A DNA stretch of 64,000 nt from an alpha proteobacterium AAP38. GTDB taxonomy: Bacteria > Pseudomonadota > Alphaproteobacteria > Azospirillales > Azospirillaceae. Where the stretch lies: the NCBI GenBank assembly GCA_001296005.1, contig LJHR01000009.1, forward strand, positions 62,001 to 126,000, written 5' to 3'. Below, piece by piece: positions 26,048 to 33,930 of this stretch (positions are counted from its first letter, which is position 1; each line of letters starts with the position of its first letter). The notes under the pieces are model-generated. The model saw nothing but the letters and a program-made list of their open reading frames with translations. It was not told where the DNA came from and made no database searches. The translations under genes were made by a program, and so were the position numbers.

Positions 26048-29000
26048 ATGCTGCGTCGCACTGCCCTTATCCTGCTTGAACTGGTCACCGGCCTGCTGCT
26101 GGTGGTCCTGTTGGCGGGCGGGTATCTGGCATTCCGGCTAACGCAGCAGGGGCCTATCGGGGTGGATTTCCTCACCCCCTATCTGACACAGGAATTATCG
26201 CGGGAAGGGCCGGTCACCCTGGAGATCGACCGGACGGAACTGGCCTGGGTCGGGTTCGGCACGCCCATCGATATCCGTGTGAAGGGGGTGGAGGCGCATG
26301 GCGCCAGCGGCGCCCTGCTGGCTGCCGTGCCGGAAATGCGCCTAGGCCTGTCGGTGCCGGCCCTGCTGCGCGGGCGGGTGGCGCCCACGCGCATCGATCT
26401 GGTCGAACCAAGCCTTTATGCCGAGCGTACTGCCGACGGCGGCTTCCGCCTGGATATCGGTGATGACAGTTCTGACCCGGAGGCGGGCGCCCGTCTGCTG
26501 GCCGACCTGATCGACCAGATGCGCCGGCCGCCTGATCCGGAAGCGACCATGGGTGCCTTGCGCGACTTGCGCATCACGCGCGGCAAGCTGGTGGTGGCCA
26601 ATCTGGCGACGGAGACGAAATGGCAGGTGCCGCGCCTGGACATGCGTCTGCGCCGCGATGTGCGCGGGGTGCGCGGCACGGCATCCGCCGATATCGACAT
26701 GGGCGCCAAGATCAACCAGATCGCGGCAGAGGTCACCTGGCGGGCCGAGGATGGTGCCATCACCTTGCGCAGCGGGATGGCCGATATCGTGCCCGCCGAG
26801 TTTGCGGAGATCGCCCCCGTCCTGCATCCGCTGCGTGCCCTGGATGTGACATTGGCCGGCACCGTCATGCTGGAACTGAAATCCGATCTGACGCCAGTGA
26901 ACCTCGTTCTGGGGTTGACGGGTGGCAAGGGTACCTTGTCACTGCCCGATCAACTGCCGGAACCATTGGCCTTCGAGCGGGTGGAATTGCATGGCACGCT
27001 GGATGATGCGGGCCGGCATCTGGAACTGACGCGTTTCAATCTGGACATGGCCGGTCCCGCCGACCTGACCATCAGTGGCAATGCCCGCCAGCGGGACAAG
27101 ACTATCGAACTGGCCCTGACGACCGAGATCACGGGCCTGCCCATGGCGGACCTGCATCGCTACTGGCCCAAGGGTGTGAAGGACAATACGCGCGACTGGA
27201 TGGTCGGCAATCTGGCCGACGGCACCTTCGATCGCACAGTTTTCAAGCTGGAAGGGTCGGGGCCGGTCGATTATCCCGGGGCCTTCCATGTTGCCTCCAT
27301 GCAGGGGGAGTTCGCGCTGTCCGGCTTTACCGTCCATTACCGGCGGCCCCTGCCGCCCGTCACCAACGTGTCGGCGACGGCGACGTTCGACGGTAAAAGC
27401 TTTGATATTGCCGTCAAGGATGGCGCCCTGCTGGATATGAAGGCCGGGCCGGGGATGATCCGCATTCTGGGGCTGGATACCGAGAATGACCACCGGATAG
27501 ATATCCGCGTGTCCCTGGAGGGGCCGCTGTCATCGGCGCTGACGGTACTGGACCATCCGCCGCTGGGCTATGCCGCCAAGGTCAATCTGGTGCCGGTAAA
27601 GGCATCGGGACAGGCCAAGGCGGAACTGCATTTCGCCTTTCCCCTGGTCGCCGCCCTGACCATGGACATGGTGCAGCTGGACGGTAAGGCCAGCCTGACC
27701 GGCGTCGCCGTGCCCGACATCGTGGCCGATATCGACGCGACCGAGGGCGTGCTGGAACTGGCCGTTACGGGGCATGATCTGAACATGACGGGCACGGCCT
27801 TGCTGAACGGCGTGCCGGCACAGGTGGAATGGCTGGAGAATTTCCCCGCCGGCGCCCCCATCGGCACACAGGTGCGGGTGCGGGGCCGCCTGGATGATGA
27901 GCAGCGACGCCGCTTCCGCCTGGATTTCCCGGACTGGCTGAACGGGCCGGCCGGCGTGGACATGGTTTATACCAGCGAGCGCACGCCAGAGGGCCGGCAG
28001 CAGACCATCCAGGCCGATATCGACATCACGCCATCGGTGCTGCGCATCGATGTGATGAAGTGGAAGAAGGACGCCGACAAGCCGGGTCAGGGCCGGGTGA
28101 CGGTGAAGTTCAAGGATGGCAAGCCCATCCTGATCCCCGCCTTTGTCGTGACGACAGAGGAATTGGCCGCCATCGGTTCCATGGAACTGCGCGAGGCGGA
28201 TTATGGCCTGTCGCACCTGCTGTTGACCCAGTTCAAGCTGGGGGAAAGCGACGCCCGCATCGATCTGCGCGATACGGACGGCAAGGGCGGGCTGGCCATC
28301 GATGTAAAGGGCGACAGTTTTGATGTCCGCCCGTTCCGGGGCAAGAACAAGGGGCCAGACGGCAAGGTCATTCCGCCCGATCCCGTGGAAGAGGCAGCCC
28401 CCAAGACGCCGCTGTCGATCAGCTTTGACCTGGGCCGGGCCATCATGGGCGATGATGGCAAGGAAATCCGTCAGGCCAAGGGCCGGATGGAGCGGGATAC
28501 CAATATCTGGTACCGCACCGACCTGGATGCCCAGGTAGGGGAGAAGGGGTTCCTGCGGGTGCGCTATGCGCCCGATCCCGCCGATGGCCGCATCCTGACG
28601 CTGGTCGCCGAAACCGATGATGCCGGAGCCACCTTGCGCGGGCTGGATGTCATCAGCCAGATCAAGGGCGGCAATCTGACCCTGTCGGGCCGGTCACAGG
28701 CCGATGATCCGGGGCAGTCACTGATCGGCAAGGCCAGCCTGACCGATTATCAGGTGCAGGACGCGCCTGTGCTGGCGCGGCTGCTGTCCGCCACCTCGCC
28801 GCGTGGATTCGCCAATTTCATGTCGGGCCAGCCCATTGCTTTCACTCGCCTGTCGGGGGATTGGCTGTGGCACAAGGACGGGATCACCCTGCGCGAGATG
28901 CGGACATCGGGATCGCAGGTGGGCCTGACCCTGGAAGGCAATATCGATATCAAGCGGGACGATGTGGCCCTGCAGGGCACCATCGTGCCCTTCACTACCG

Positions 29001-29215
29001 TGAACAAGCTGCTGGGGGTGATCCCGCTGCTGGGTGATCTGCTGGTGGGCGGGGAAGGGCAGGGGCTGTTCGCGGCGACCTATAGCGTGAAGGGGCCGAC
29101 CGACAAGCTGGATGTCGGGGTCAACCCGCTGGCCGTTCTGGCCCCGGGCTTCCTGCGCAACCTGTTCTTCCTGCCGCAGCCCGCGGGAGAGGACATGCCC
29201 AAAGAGGCGAAGTAG
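26048..29215 (+). CDS. AsmA-like/DUF3971 (YhdP family) inner-membrane protein
   Basis: A 1055-aa protein with one N-terminal membrane helix (LLELVTGLLLVVLLAGGYLAF) and a long periplasmic region of beta-strand repeats. This fits the DUF3971 plus AsmA-like C-terminal domain layout of YhdP, for example LELTRFNLDMAGPADLTISGNARQ and the terminal segment NKLLGVIPLLGDLLVGGEGQGLFAATYSVKGPTD. Such proteins form rods thought to carry phospholipids from the inner to the outer membrane. The gene stands alone, divergent from glnE, and ends against a REP pair. It may complement the Mla pair encoded 13 kb away, which runs in the opposite direction. Confidence 0.88.
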   Translation: MLRRTALILLELVTGLLLVVLLAGGYLAFRLTQQGPIGVDFLTPYLTQELSREGPVTLEIDRTELAWVGFGTPIDIRVKGVEAHGASGALLAAVPEMRLGLSVPALLRGRVAPTRIDLVEPSLYAERTADGGFRLDIGDDSSDPEAGARLLADLIDQMRRPPDPEATMGALRDLRITRGKLVVANLATETKWQVPRLDMRLRRDVRGVRGTASADIDMGAKINQIAAEVTWRAEDGAITLRSGMADIVPAEFAEIAPVLHPLRALDVTLAGTVMLELKSDLTPVNLVLGLTGGKGTLSLPDQLPEPLAFERVELHGTLDDAGRHLELTRFNLDMAGPADLTISGNARQRDKTIELALTTEITGLPMADLHRYWPKGVKDNTRDWMVGNLADGTFDRTVFKLEGSGPVDYPGAFHVASMQGEFALSGFTVHYRRPLPPVTNVSATATFDGKSFDIAVKDGALLDMKAGPGMIRILGLDTENDHRIDIRVSLEGPLSSALTVLDHPPLGYAAKVNLVPVKASGQAKAELHFAFPLVAALTMDMVQLDGKASLTGVAVPDIVADIDATEGVLELAVTGHDLNMTGTALLNGVPAQVEWLENFPAGAPIGTQVRVRGRLDDEQRRRFRLDFPDWLNGPAGVDMVYTSERTPEGRQQTIQADIDITPSVLRIDVMKWKKDADKPGQGRVTVKFKDGKPILIPAFVVTTEELAAIGSMELREADYGLSHLLLTQFKLGESDARIDLRDTDGKGGLAIDVKGDSFDVRPFRGKNKGPDGKVIPPDPVEEAAPKTPLSISFDLGRAIMGDDGKEIRQAKGRMERDTNIWYRTDLDAQVGEKGFLRVRYAPDPADGRILTLVAETDDAGATLRGLDVISQIKGGNLTLSGRSQADDPGQSLIGKASLTDYQVQDAPVLARLLSATSPRGFANFMSGQPIAFTRLSGDWLWHKDGITLREMRTSGSQVGLTLEGNIDIKRDDVALQGTIVPFTTVNKLLGVIPLLGDLLVGGEGQGLFAATYSVKGPTDKLDVGVNPLAVLAPGFLRNLFFLPQPAGEDMPKEAK

Positions 29216-29219
29216 GGCC

Positions 29220-29292
29220 GTCGCATGCGGGCCAATGGCCCTTATGCGACCTACGATGGCGCCGTAGGTCGCATAAGCGTAGCGCATGCGAC
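29220..29292. repeat. REP element 3 (inverted pair, BIME-like)
   Basis: Two REP units in opposite orientation. The left unit (29220-29255) has the loop GGCCAATGGCC and ends ATGCGACCTACG; the right unit (29263-29292) begins CGTAGGTCGCATAAGC. It lies between the convergent AsmA-like and immunity-candidate genes. Confidence 0.88.
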
Positions 29293-29300
29293 AAAGCCCA

Positions 29301-29549
29301 TTATTTGAGGTCTCGCAACCCCGCCAGGGATATGGCGGTCGGCACCAGAACCGGCGGCCAATCATCCTGCATGATGTTTTCCAGCAGCAATCCGTCATCG
29401 CTGACGCTGGCGGCATAGAGGTTGCCGACGCGCCGCTCCGGTCGCTCGCCCCCGGTCAGGCCGGTGATGAAGGCGGCGATGCCGTCCGCATCGCCGCCCA
29501 TGTCGGTTTGCAGCCAGTCGGCCAGCCATTCGGCAGGATCATGGATCAT
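29301..29549 (-). CDS. Candidate immunity protein for the adjacent EndoU nuclease
   Basis: An 82-aa protein without signal peptide or membrane segment, strongly acidic (about 14 Asp/Glu against 5-6 Lys/Arg), with no family that I recognise. Its ATG overlaps the EndoU stop by ATGA, so the two are translated together. Size, acidity, cytoplasmic location and coupling are all typical of immunity proteins that cap basic RNase toxins. That function is inferred from context; it could instead be an unrelated small gene. Confidence 0.6.
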   Translation of the reverse strand: MIHDPAEWLADWLQTDMGGDADGIAAFITGLTGGERPERRVGNLYAASVSDDGLLLENIMQDDWPPVLVPTAISLAGLRDLK

Positions 29550-30088
29550 TGCGGGCAGCTTTCGCCCATCTGCGGGAAGGCGGTATTGATGCGGCCATCG
29601 TCAAATTCCGCGAAACGGATGACGAAACGCTCCCCGCCCGGCCCGGTGCAATATTTCGGGTCCGGCTTAGCGGGTGCTGAACAGCCCAGCTTGCCCCAGG
29701 GCTTACCCGGCGCGTGGCTATGCTTGACGGCATAGAGGATGGAGTTCGTCACCTGCTCCACGCCGCAATTGTCGGGGTAGAAGGTGGAGTTCTTGGATTT
29801 GCCATTCTCAAAAAACACCTTGGTGCTGTAGACGCCATCGGCCTGCGGCGGCTGGGCCTGCACTTCCTTCACCGGTGCCGTGTCGATGATGGCGCGGCTA
29901 TGCATGCCGACCACATCGCCGTTCTTTTTCACTTCCCCGCATAGGACATGGCGGAGGTTCACCGACGGGTTCGTCTGGCTCCACCCGAAGCTTTCATCCT
30001 CGCAGGACGGCTTTTCCGCCGCCCCGGCGGCACCGCATGCCGCCAGGCTGAAGACCAACACCACCAACCGGACCACCTGCACCGCCAT
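29546..30088 (-). CDS. Secreted EndoU-family RNase (predicted)
   Basis: A 180-aa protein. An N-terminal export signal contains LAAC near residue 18, so it could be a lipoprotein, or be cut later after AGAA. The rest matches the bacterial EndoU pattern: VNLRHVLCGE (His47), GMHSR (His63), NSTFYPDNC near 100-108, a helix (VEQVTNSILYAV) and INTAFP near 167-172. EndoU enzymes cleave RNA at uridylates using two His and a Lys, and in bacteria serve mostly as polymorphic or contact-dependent toxins. Here it is a free-standing exported form. A coupled downstream gene may encode immunity. Confidence 0.78.
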   Translation of the reverse strand: MAVQVVRLVVLVFSLAACGAAGAAEKPSCEDESFGWSQTNPSVNLRHVLCGEVKKNGDVVGMHSRAIIDTAPVKEVQAQPPQADGVYSTKVFFENGKSKNSTFYPDNCGVEQVTNSILYAVKHSHAPGKPWGKLGCSAPAKPDPKYCTGPGGERFVIRFAEFDDGRINTAFPQMGESCPQ

Positions 30089-30165
30089 TATCCGCCCCTA
30101 TGAAGTTGTGGAAGCATCGTCTATGGGTGACCATATCATTGCCGATGGTTTGCGGGAGAGGGCTG

Positions 30166-30792
30166 ATGAATCGGGATCGGTTGGTGCGGATGGCGCTGGC
30201 GTGCCTGGTCGGATTGATCATGGCTGCTGTCATCGCCTGGATGACCATCCGCCATGATCAGCGGCAGGCGGGGGGCGTGGCCACCAATGTGGCACCGGCC
30301 AGCATCGGCGGGCCGTTCACCCTGACCACCCATGATGGCCGCGTCGTGACGGATCAGGATTTCGCGGGCAAGTTCAAGCTGGTCTTCTTCGGCTACACTT
30401 TCTGCCCCGATATCTGCCCGACGGAGTTGCAGACCATCGCCCAGGCCATGGACCTGATGGGCGACTCCGGCGCCGACGTGCAGCCGCTGTTCATCACCAT
30501 CGATCCCGAGCGCGATACCGCACCCGTGCTGGCCGACTATGTGAAGCTGTTCCATCCCTCCATCATCGGCCTGACCGGAACGGCGGAGCAGATTGCCGCC
30601 GTGGCCAAGGCTTACCGCGTCTATTACGCCCGTTCGCAAGGCGAACCGGACCCCACACAGTATCTGATGGACCATTCCACCTTCGCCTATCTGCTGGCGC
30701 CGGACGGGTCCTTCGTCACCGTTTTCGCCAAGGGCAGCACGCCCGAACAGATGGTTGAAGCCATCAACGCTTACCGGTCGCGGGGGCGATGA
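30166..30792 (+). CDS. SCO1/SenC copper chaperone
   Basis: A 208-aa membrane-anchored thioredoxin-fold protein. After an N-terminal helix (MALACLVGLIMAAVIAWM) comes FFGYTFCPDICP with the copper-binding Cys pair (CxxxC) and, near residue 166, the third ligand His in MDHSTFAYLL. Sco proteins deliver copper to, or keep reduced, the CuA site of cytochrome oxidase subunit II. The aa3 oxidase operon lies 5 kb downstream. GGGAGAGGG before ATG 30166 supports this start over one at 30100. Confidence 0.95.
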   Translation: MNRDRLVRMALACLVGLIMAAVIAWMTIRHDQRQAGGVATNVAPASIGGPFTLTTHDGRVVTDQDFAGKFKLVFFGYTFCPDICPTELQTIAQAMDLMGDSGADVQPLFITIDPERDTAPVLADYVKLFHPSIIGLTGTAEQIAAVAKAYRVYYARSQGEPDPTQYLMDHSTFAYLLAPDGSFVTVFAKGSTPEQMVEAINAYRSRGR

Positions 30793-30949
30793 ACAGCGCT
30801 TTCGTGTAACGAAACGCGGACCGTTACCGGCAATTCGGGGGCGAAATCGCGGGTTTGACGGGCAAAAGGTATGATGCGCTGCGGCATCGGACCTATGCGC
30901 GGGGTGGAAATCAAGGATTTTCAAATACTTAATGTGGGGTGCCTTGCCC

Positions 30950-30978
30950 TTGACAGTATCCGGGGCTAACCGTATGGT
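30950..30978 (+). promoter_or_regulatory. Sigma-70 promoter of the F0 ATP synthase operon
   Basis: TTGACA (30950-30955), 17-nt spacer, TATGGT (30973-30978), about 50 nt before the atpI start. The -35 box is a perfect consensus match. Confidence 0.65.
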
Positions 30979-31028
30979 GCCGCCGCTTTCGCACGGTATC
31001 CAACTTCTGGCGGAAGGGAGCCCGCTTC

Positions 31029-31385
31029 ATGTCTGATGAGCGTCCGCCCCCGTCGCTGGAGGAACTGGATACCCGCCTGCGTGAGGCCCGCCGCAACGCC
31101 GGCATGGACCTGCCCGACCCCGAACCGGGGGCCAGTGGCAAGAACGTGTCGAACGGTGATATGGCGCTGGGCCTGCGTGTCGGGGTGGAACTGGTTGCTG
31201 GTGTGCTGTTCGGGCTTGCGCTCGGTTACGGCATTGATTGGTGGCTGGGTAGTAAACCCTGGGGGATGATCATCATGATCTTCCTGGGCGCGATCGCCGG
31301 ATTTATGAATGTGTACCGCCTGACCTCCGGTCAGGGGTATGCGGCGGGGTTCGACAAGTCCCAAAAGCGGGACGGTGGGGAGTAG
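31029..31385 (+). CDS. atpI: ATP synthase assembly protein AtpI
   Basis: A 118-aa protein with a charged N-terminus (SLEELDTRLREARRNAG) and two membrane helices (GVELVAGVLFGLALGYGIDWW and GMIIMIFLGAIAGFMNVYRL), the layout of alphaproteobacterial AtpI/AtpZ-like proteins that help assemble the c-ring. It opens the F0 operon: atpB begins 6 nt after its stop. AAGGGAG lies upstream of the ATG. Confidence 0.92.
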   Translation: MSDERPPPSLEELDTRLREARRNAGMDLPDPEPGASGKNVSNGDMALGLRVGVELVAGVLFGLALGYGIDWWLGSKPWGMIIMIFLGAIAGFMNVYRLTSGQGYAAGFDKSQKRDGGE

Positions 31386-31391
31386 GGCATC

Positions 31392-32135
31392 GTGGCTGGT
31401 CCTTTGGAGCAATTCGAGATCAAGCGCCTGGTCAACCTGCCGGTTGGCAATCTTGATCTGTCCTTCACCAATTCCTCTTTGTGGATGGTGATTGCCGTTG
31501 TGGCCTCGACCTTCCTGCTGGTCTATGGCATGCGCGGTCGCGCCCTGGTTCCGGGCCGCGTGCAGTCCATCGCCGAGCTTTTGTATGAGTTCGTGGCAGA
31601 GATGGTGCGGGACAATGCCGGCCCGCAGGCCCGCAAGTTCTTCCCCTTCATCTTCTCGCTGTTCATCTTCGTGCTGTTCGGCAACGTCCTGGGTCTGATC
31701 CCCGGTTCCTTCACCTTCACCAGCCATATCATCGTGACCTTCGCGATGGCGCTGTTCGTGTTCGTGGTGGTCACCGTCGTTGCTTTCGTGAAGCACGGCC
31801 TGCACTTCTTCCACTTCTTCCTGCCGCATGGTACGCCGCTGTGGCTGGCGCCGCTGATCGTTCCCATCGAACTGATCTCCTACTTCGTGCGCCCCATCAG
31901 CCTGTCCATCCGTCTGTTCGCCAACATGCTGGCCGGCCACACCATGATGAAGGTCTTCGCGGGCTTCACGGTGTCGATGGTCGCCGCTGGTGGTGGCATG
32001 GCTGCGGTCGGTATGCTCCCGGTTCTCCTGAACGTCGCGCTGTTCGCCCTGGAATTCCTGGTCGCCGGCATTCAGGCCTACATCTTCGCGCTGCTGAGCT
32101 GCGTGTATCTGCGTGACGCGCTGGAGATGCACTAA
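31392..32135 (+). CDS. atpB: F0F1 ATP synthase subunit a
   Basis: A 247-aa membrane protein that forms the proton half-channels against the c-ring. The essential Arg is in SIRLFANMLAGH near residue 180, and the HDxxxP-equivalent and EFLVAGIQAYIFALLSCVYLRDA helices are present. Translation starts at GTG 31392, 6 nt after atpI. The F1 genes are not in this window, as expected for alphaproteobacteria, where F0 and F1 form separate operons. Confidence 0.97.
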   Translation: MAGPLEQFEIKRLVNLPVGNLDLSFTNSSLWMVIAVVASTFLLVYGMRGRALVPGRVQSIAELLYEFVAEMVRDNAGPQARKFFPFIFSLFIFVLFGNVLGLIPGSFTFTSHIIVTFAMALFVFVVVTVVAFVKHGLHFFHFFLPHGTPLWLAPLIVPIELISYFVRPISLSIRLFANMLAGHTMMKVFAGFTVSMVAAGGGMAAVGMLPVLLNVALFALEFLVAGIQAYIFALLSCVYLRDALEMH

Positions 32136-32196
32136 GCATCTCCAACGTCCAACCCGTCTTTTCCAAGAGACACTTCCAACCTAGAGGAACTTCAAA

Positions 32197-32421
32197 ATGG
32201 AAGCTGAAGCCGCAAAGTTCATCGGTGCCGGTCTCGCCATGTTCGCCCTGCTGGGCGTCGGTATCGGCCTGGGCAACCTGTTCTCCGGCCTGTACCAGGC
32301 TGCTTCGCGTAACCCGGCCGCTCTGAACTCCTACAAGACCTTCGTCTTCATCGGCTTCGCGCTGACCGAAGCGACCGGTCTGTTCGCGCTGGTTATCGCC
32401 TTCCTGATCCTGTTCGCTTAA
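32197..32421 (+). CDS. atpE: F0F1 ATP synthase subunit c
   Basis: A 74-aa hairpin of two helices. The first has the glycine-rich packing motif (GVGIGLGNLFSGL); the polar loop is SRNPAA; the second carries the proton-binding Glu in ALTEATGLFAL near residue 58. AGAGGA before the ATG is a good ribosome site, and a hairpin downstream may help keep this message abundant, since c is needed in 9-15 copies per enzyme. Confidence 0.97.
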   Translation: MEAEAAKFIGAGLAMFALLGVGIGLGNLFSGLYQAASRNPAALNSYKTFVFIGFALTEATGLFALVIAFLILFA

Positions 32422-32481
32422 TCGGCGGACAGTTTCTTAGAACCGGCGCCCTCGGGTGCCGGGGCTTCAGCGCCGGGATCG

Positions 32482-32516
32482 CCGCCGCTGCCGGGTATCA
32501 GATCCGACAGCGGCGG
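32482..32516 (+). promoter_or_regulatory. Hairpin between atpE and atpF'
   Basis: 9-bp stem CCGCCGCTG/CAGCGGCGG enclosing 17 nt, inside the 192-bp gap after atpE, preceded by a shorter CCGGC..GCCGG stem. No U-tract. It probably protects the atpE 3' end or lets only part of transcription continue, in line with the subunit ratio. Confidence 0.5.
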
Positions 32517-32613
32517 TCGCTCTATGGGCCCTATGGTCCTTTATTTGAGCTTTTCCTTAAAGGCGCTGACGGGAATTTGGCGTGATCGGCCTTCATGGAC
32601 CGGTCAGCAGTGA

Positions 32614-33243
32614 ATGGGTGCTTCTATGCCTGTCCAACGCTTTTCGCGGCTGTATGCCGGCGCCTCGGCGGCGCTTGCCACGGCCATCGTCTTCGCGGCG
32701 CCTGTCCTGGCCGCTGCCGAGGGCGAGCATGCCGAGCATGCCAAGAAGGGCCTGCCGCAGCTCAACCCGGATAGCTTCGCCTCTCAGGTCTTCTGGTGGG
32801 TGCTGACGTTCGGCCTGCTGTTCTGGCTGATGTCCAAGGTGGCGCTGCCGCGCGTCGCCGAGGTGCTGGAAGCCCGCCAGGAAAAGATCTCCAACGATCT
32901 GGAGAAGGCGTCGGCGCTGAAGGCCGAAGCCGAGGGTGTGATGCAGGCCTATGAAAAGGCTCTGTCGGAAGCCCGCGCCAACGCGCAGAAGGAAATTGCC
33001 GCTTCGGTGGCCGCTTCCGATGCCGATGCCGCGCGCCGCAACACGGAACTGGGCACCAGCCTGTCTGCCAAGACCCGTGATGCCGAAGCCCGCATCCAGA
33101 CCGCCAAGCAGGAAGCGCTGTCCAATCTCAGCAGCGTCGCCGCCGAGGCCGCCCTGGCCGCGACGGAACGTCTGTCGGGTGCCGTCCTGTCGGCTGACGC
33201 CGCCAACGCTGCGGTTGAATCCGTGCTGAAGGAGCGTGCGTGA
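32614..33243 (+). CDS. atpG: F0F1 ATP synthase subunit b'
   Basis: A 209-aa peripheral-stalk subunit of the duplicated b' type. After a signal-like hydrophobic N-terminus (LYAGASAALATAIVFAAPVLA) comes the membrane helix FASQVFWWVLTFGLLFWLMSKVALP and a long coiled coil (EVLEARQEKISNDLEKASALKAEAEG...). The start is either ATG 32614 or ATG 32626; neither has a strong ribosome site. The next gene's ATG overlaps its TGA. The symbol varies between genomes (atpG, atpX or atpF2). Confidence 0.92.
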   Translation: MGASMPVQRFSRLYAGASAALATAIVFAAPVLAAAEGEHAEHAKKGLPQLNPDSFASQVFWWVLTFGLLFWLMSKVALPRVAEVLEARQEKISNDLEKASALKAEAEGVMQAYEKALSEARANAQKEIAASVAASDADAARRNTELGTSLSAKTRDAEARIQTAKQEALSNLSSVAAEAALAATERLSGAVLSADAANAAVESVLKERA

Positions 33244-33725
33244 TGTTTGCAAGCAGCACTTTCTGGTACGCCGTTGCGTTCGTCATCTTCATCGTCGGTG
33301 TTGCCCGCCTTGCCGGCAAGGGCATCCTCGGTAGTTTGGATGCCCGCAGCAAGCGCATCGCCGATGAGCTGGAACAGGCCCAGAAGCTGCGCGAAGACGC
33401 GCAGGCGGCTTTGGCACAGTTCCAGCGCAAGCAGCGCGACGCCCTGAAGGAAGCCGAGGCCATCGTGGCCCAGGCCCGCGAGGAAGCGTCCCGCATCCGC
33501 GCCCAGGCAGCATCCGATCTGGAGGCCGGCCTGAAGCGCCGTGAGCAGCAGGCCGTCGACAAGATCGCCCAGGCCGAGGCACTGGCCCTCCAGCAGGTCC
33601 GCGATCTGGCCGTCGAAATCGCCGTTCAGGCGACCGAAAAGCTGCTGGTGCAGAATGTCGATGAAGCCCGCAACAGCGTGCTGGTCGACGCCGCCATCAG
33701 CGAACTGCCGGCCAAGCTGCACTAA
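33243..33725 (+). CDS. atpF: F0F1 ATP synthase subunit b
   Basis: A 160-aa b subunit with an N-terminal helix (FWYAVAFVIFIVGVARLA) and a coiled-coil stalk (RSKRIADELEQAQKLREDAQAALAQFQRKQRD) that pairs with b' to hold F1 in place. ATG 33243 overlaps the b' stop. It is the last gene of the operon and is followed by a strong terminator. Confidence 0.95.
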   Translation: MFASSTFWYAVAFVIFIVGVARLAGKGILGSLDARSKRIADELEQAQKLREDAQAALAQFQRKQRDALKEAEAIVAQAREEASRIRAQAASDLEAGLKRREQQAVDKIAQAEALALQQVRDLAVEIAVQATEKLLVQNVDEARNSVLVDAAISELPAKLH

Positions 33726-33751
33726 GCTGCTGAACGGTTCCAAGTTACGAG

Positions 33752-33777
33752 AAAGCCCGCCACACGGCGGGCTTTTT
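33752..33777 (+). terminator. Rho-independent terminator of the F0 operon
   Basis: 10-bp stem AAAGCCCGCC/GGCGGGCTTT with loop ACAC, followed by TT. Confidence 0.93.
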
Positions 33778-33793
33778 AGTTTTGGCGTGTCGG

Positions 33794-33888
33794 CGTAGGT
33801 CAGGTCGGGGCGAAGGCCCCGCCCTGACAGAAAAAGCGTTCAATCCAAGGCTGTCAGGGCTCCCGCGCCGCGCTCGACCTGACCTACG
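33794..33888. repeat. Nested inverted repeat (95 bp)
   Basis: Outer perfect 13-bp arms CGTAGGTCAGGTC/GACCTGACCTACG at 33794-33806 and 33876-33888. Middle arms are CCCTGACAG/CTGTCAGGG (33822-33830, 33851-33859), with a small CGGGGC/GCCCCG hairpin between outer and middle left arms. The tip CGTAGGTC is shared with the REP family, but the core differs. It sits between convergent atpF and tldD. Confidence 0.75.
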
Positions 33889-33930
33889 GGCTCTGCCTTC
33901 AGTCATCGCGACGTTCTGCCAAACTAACCC

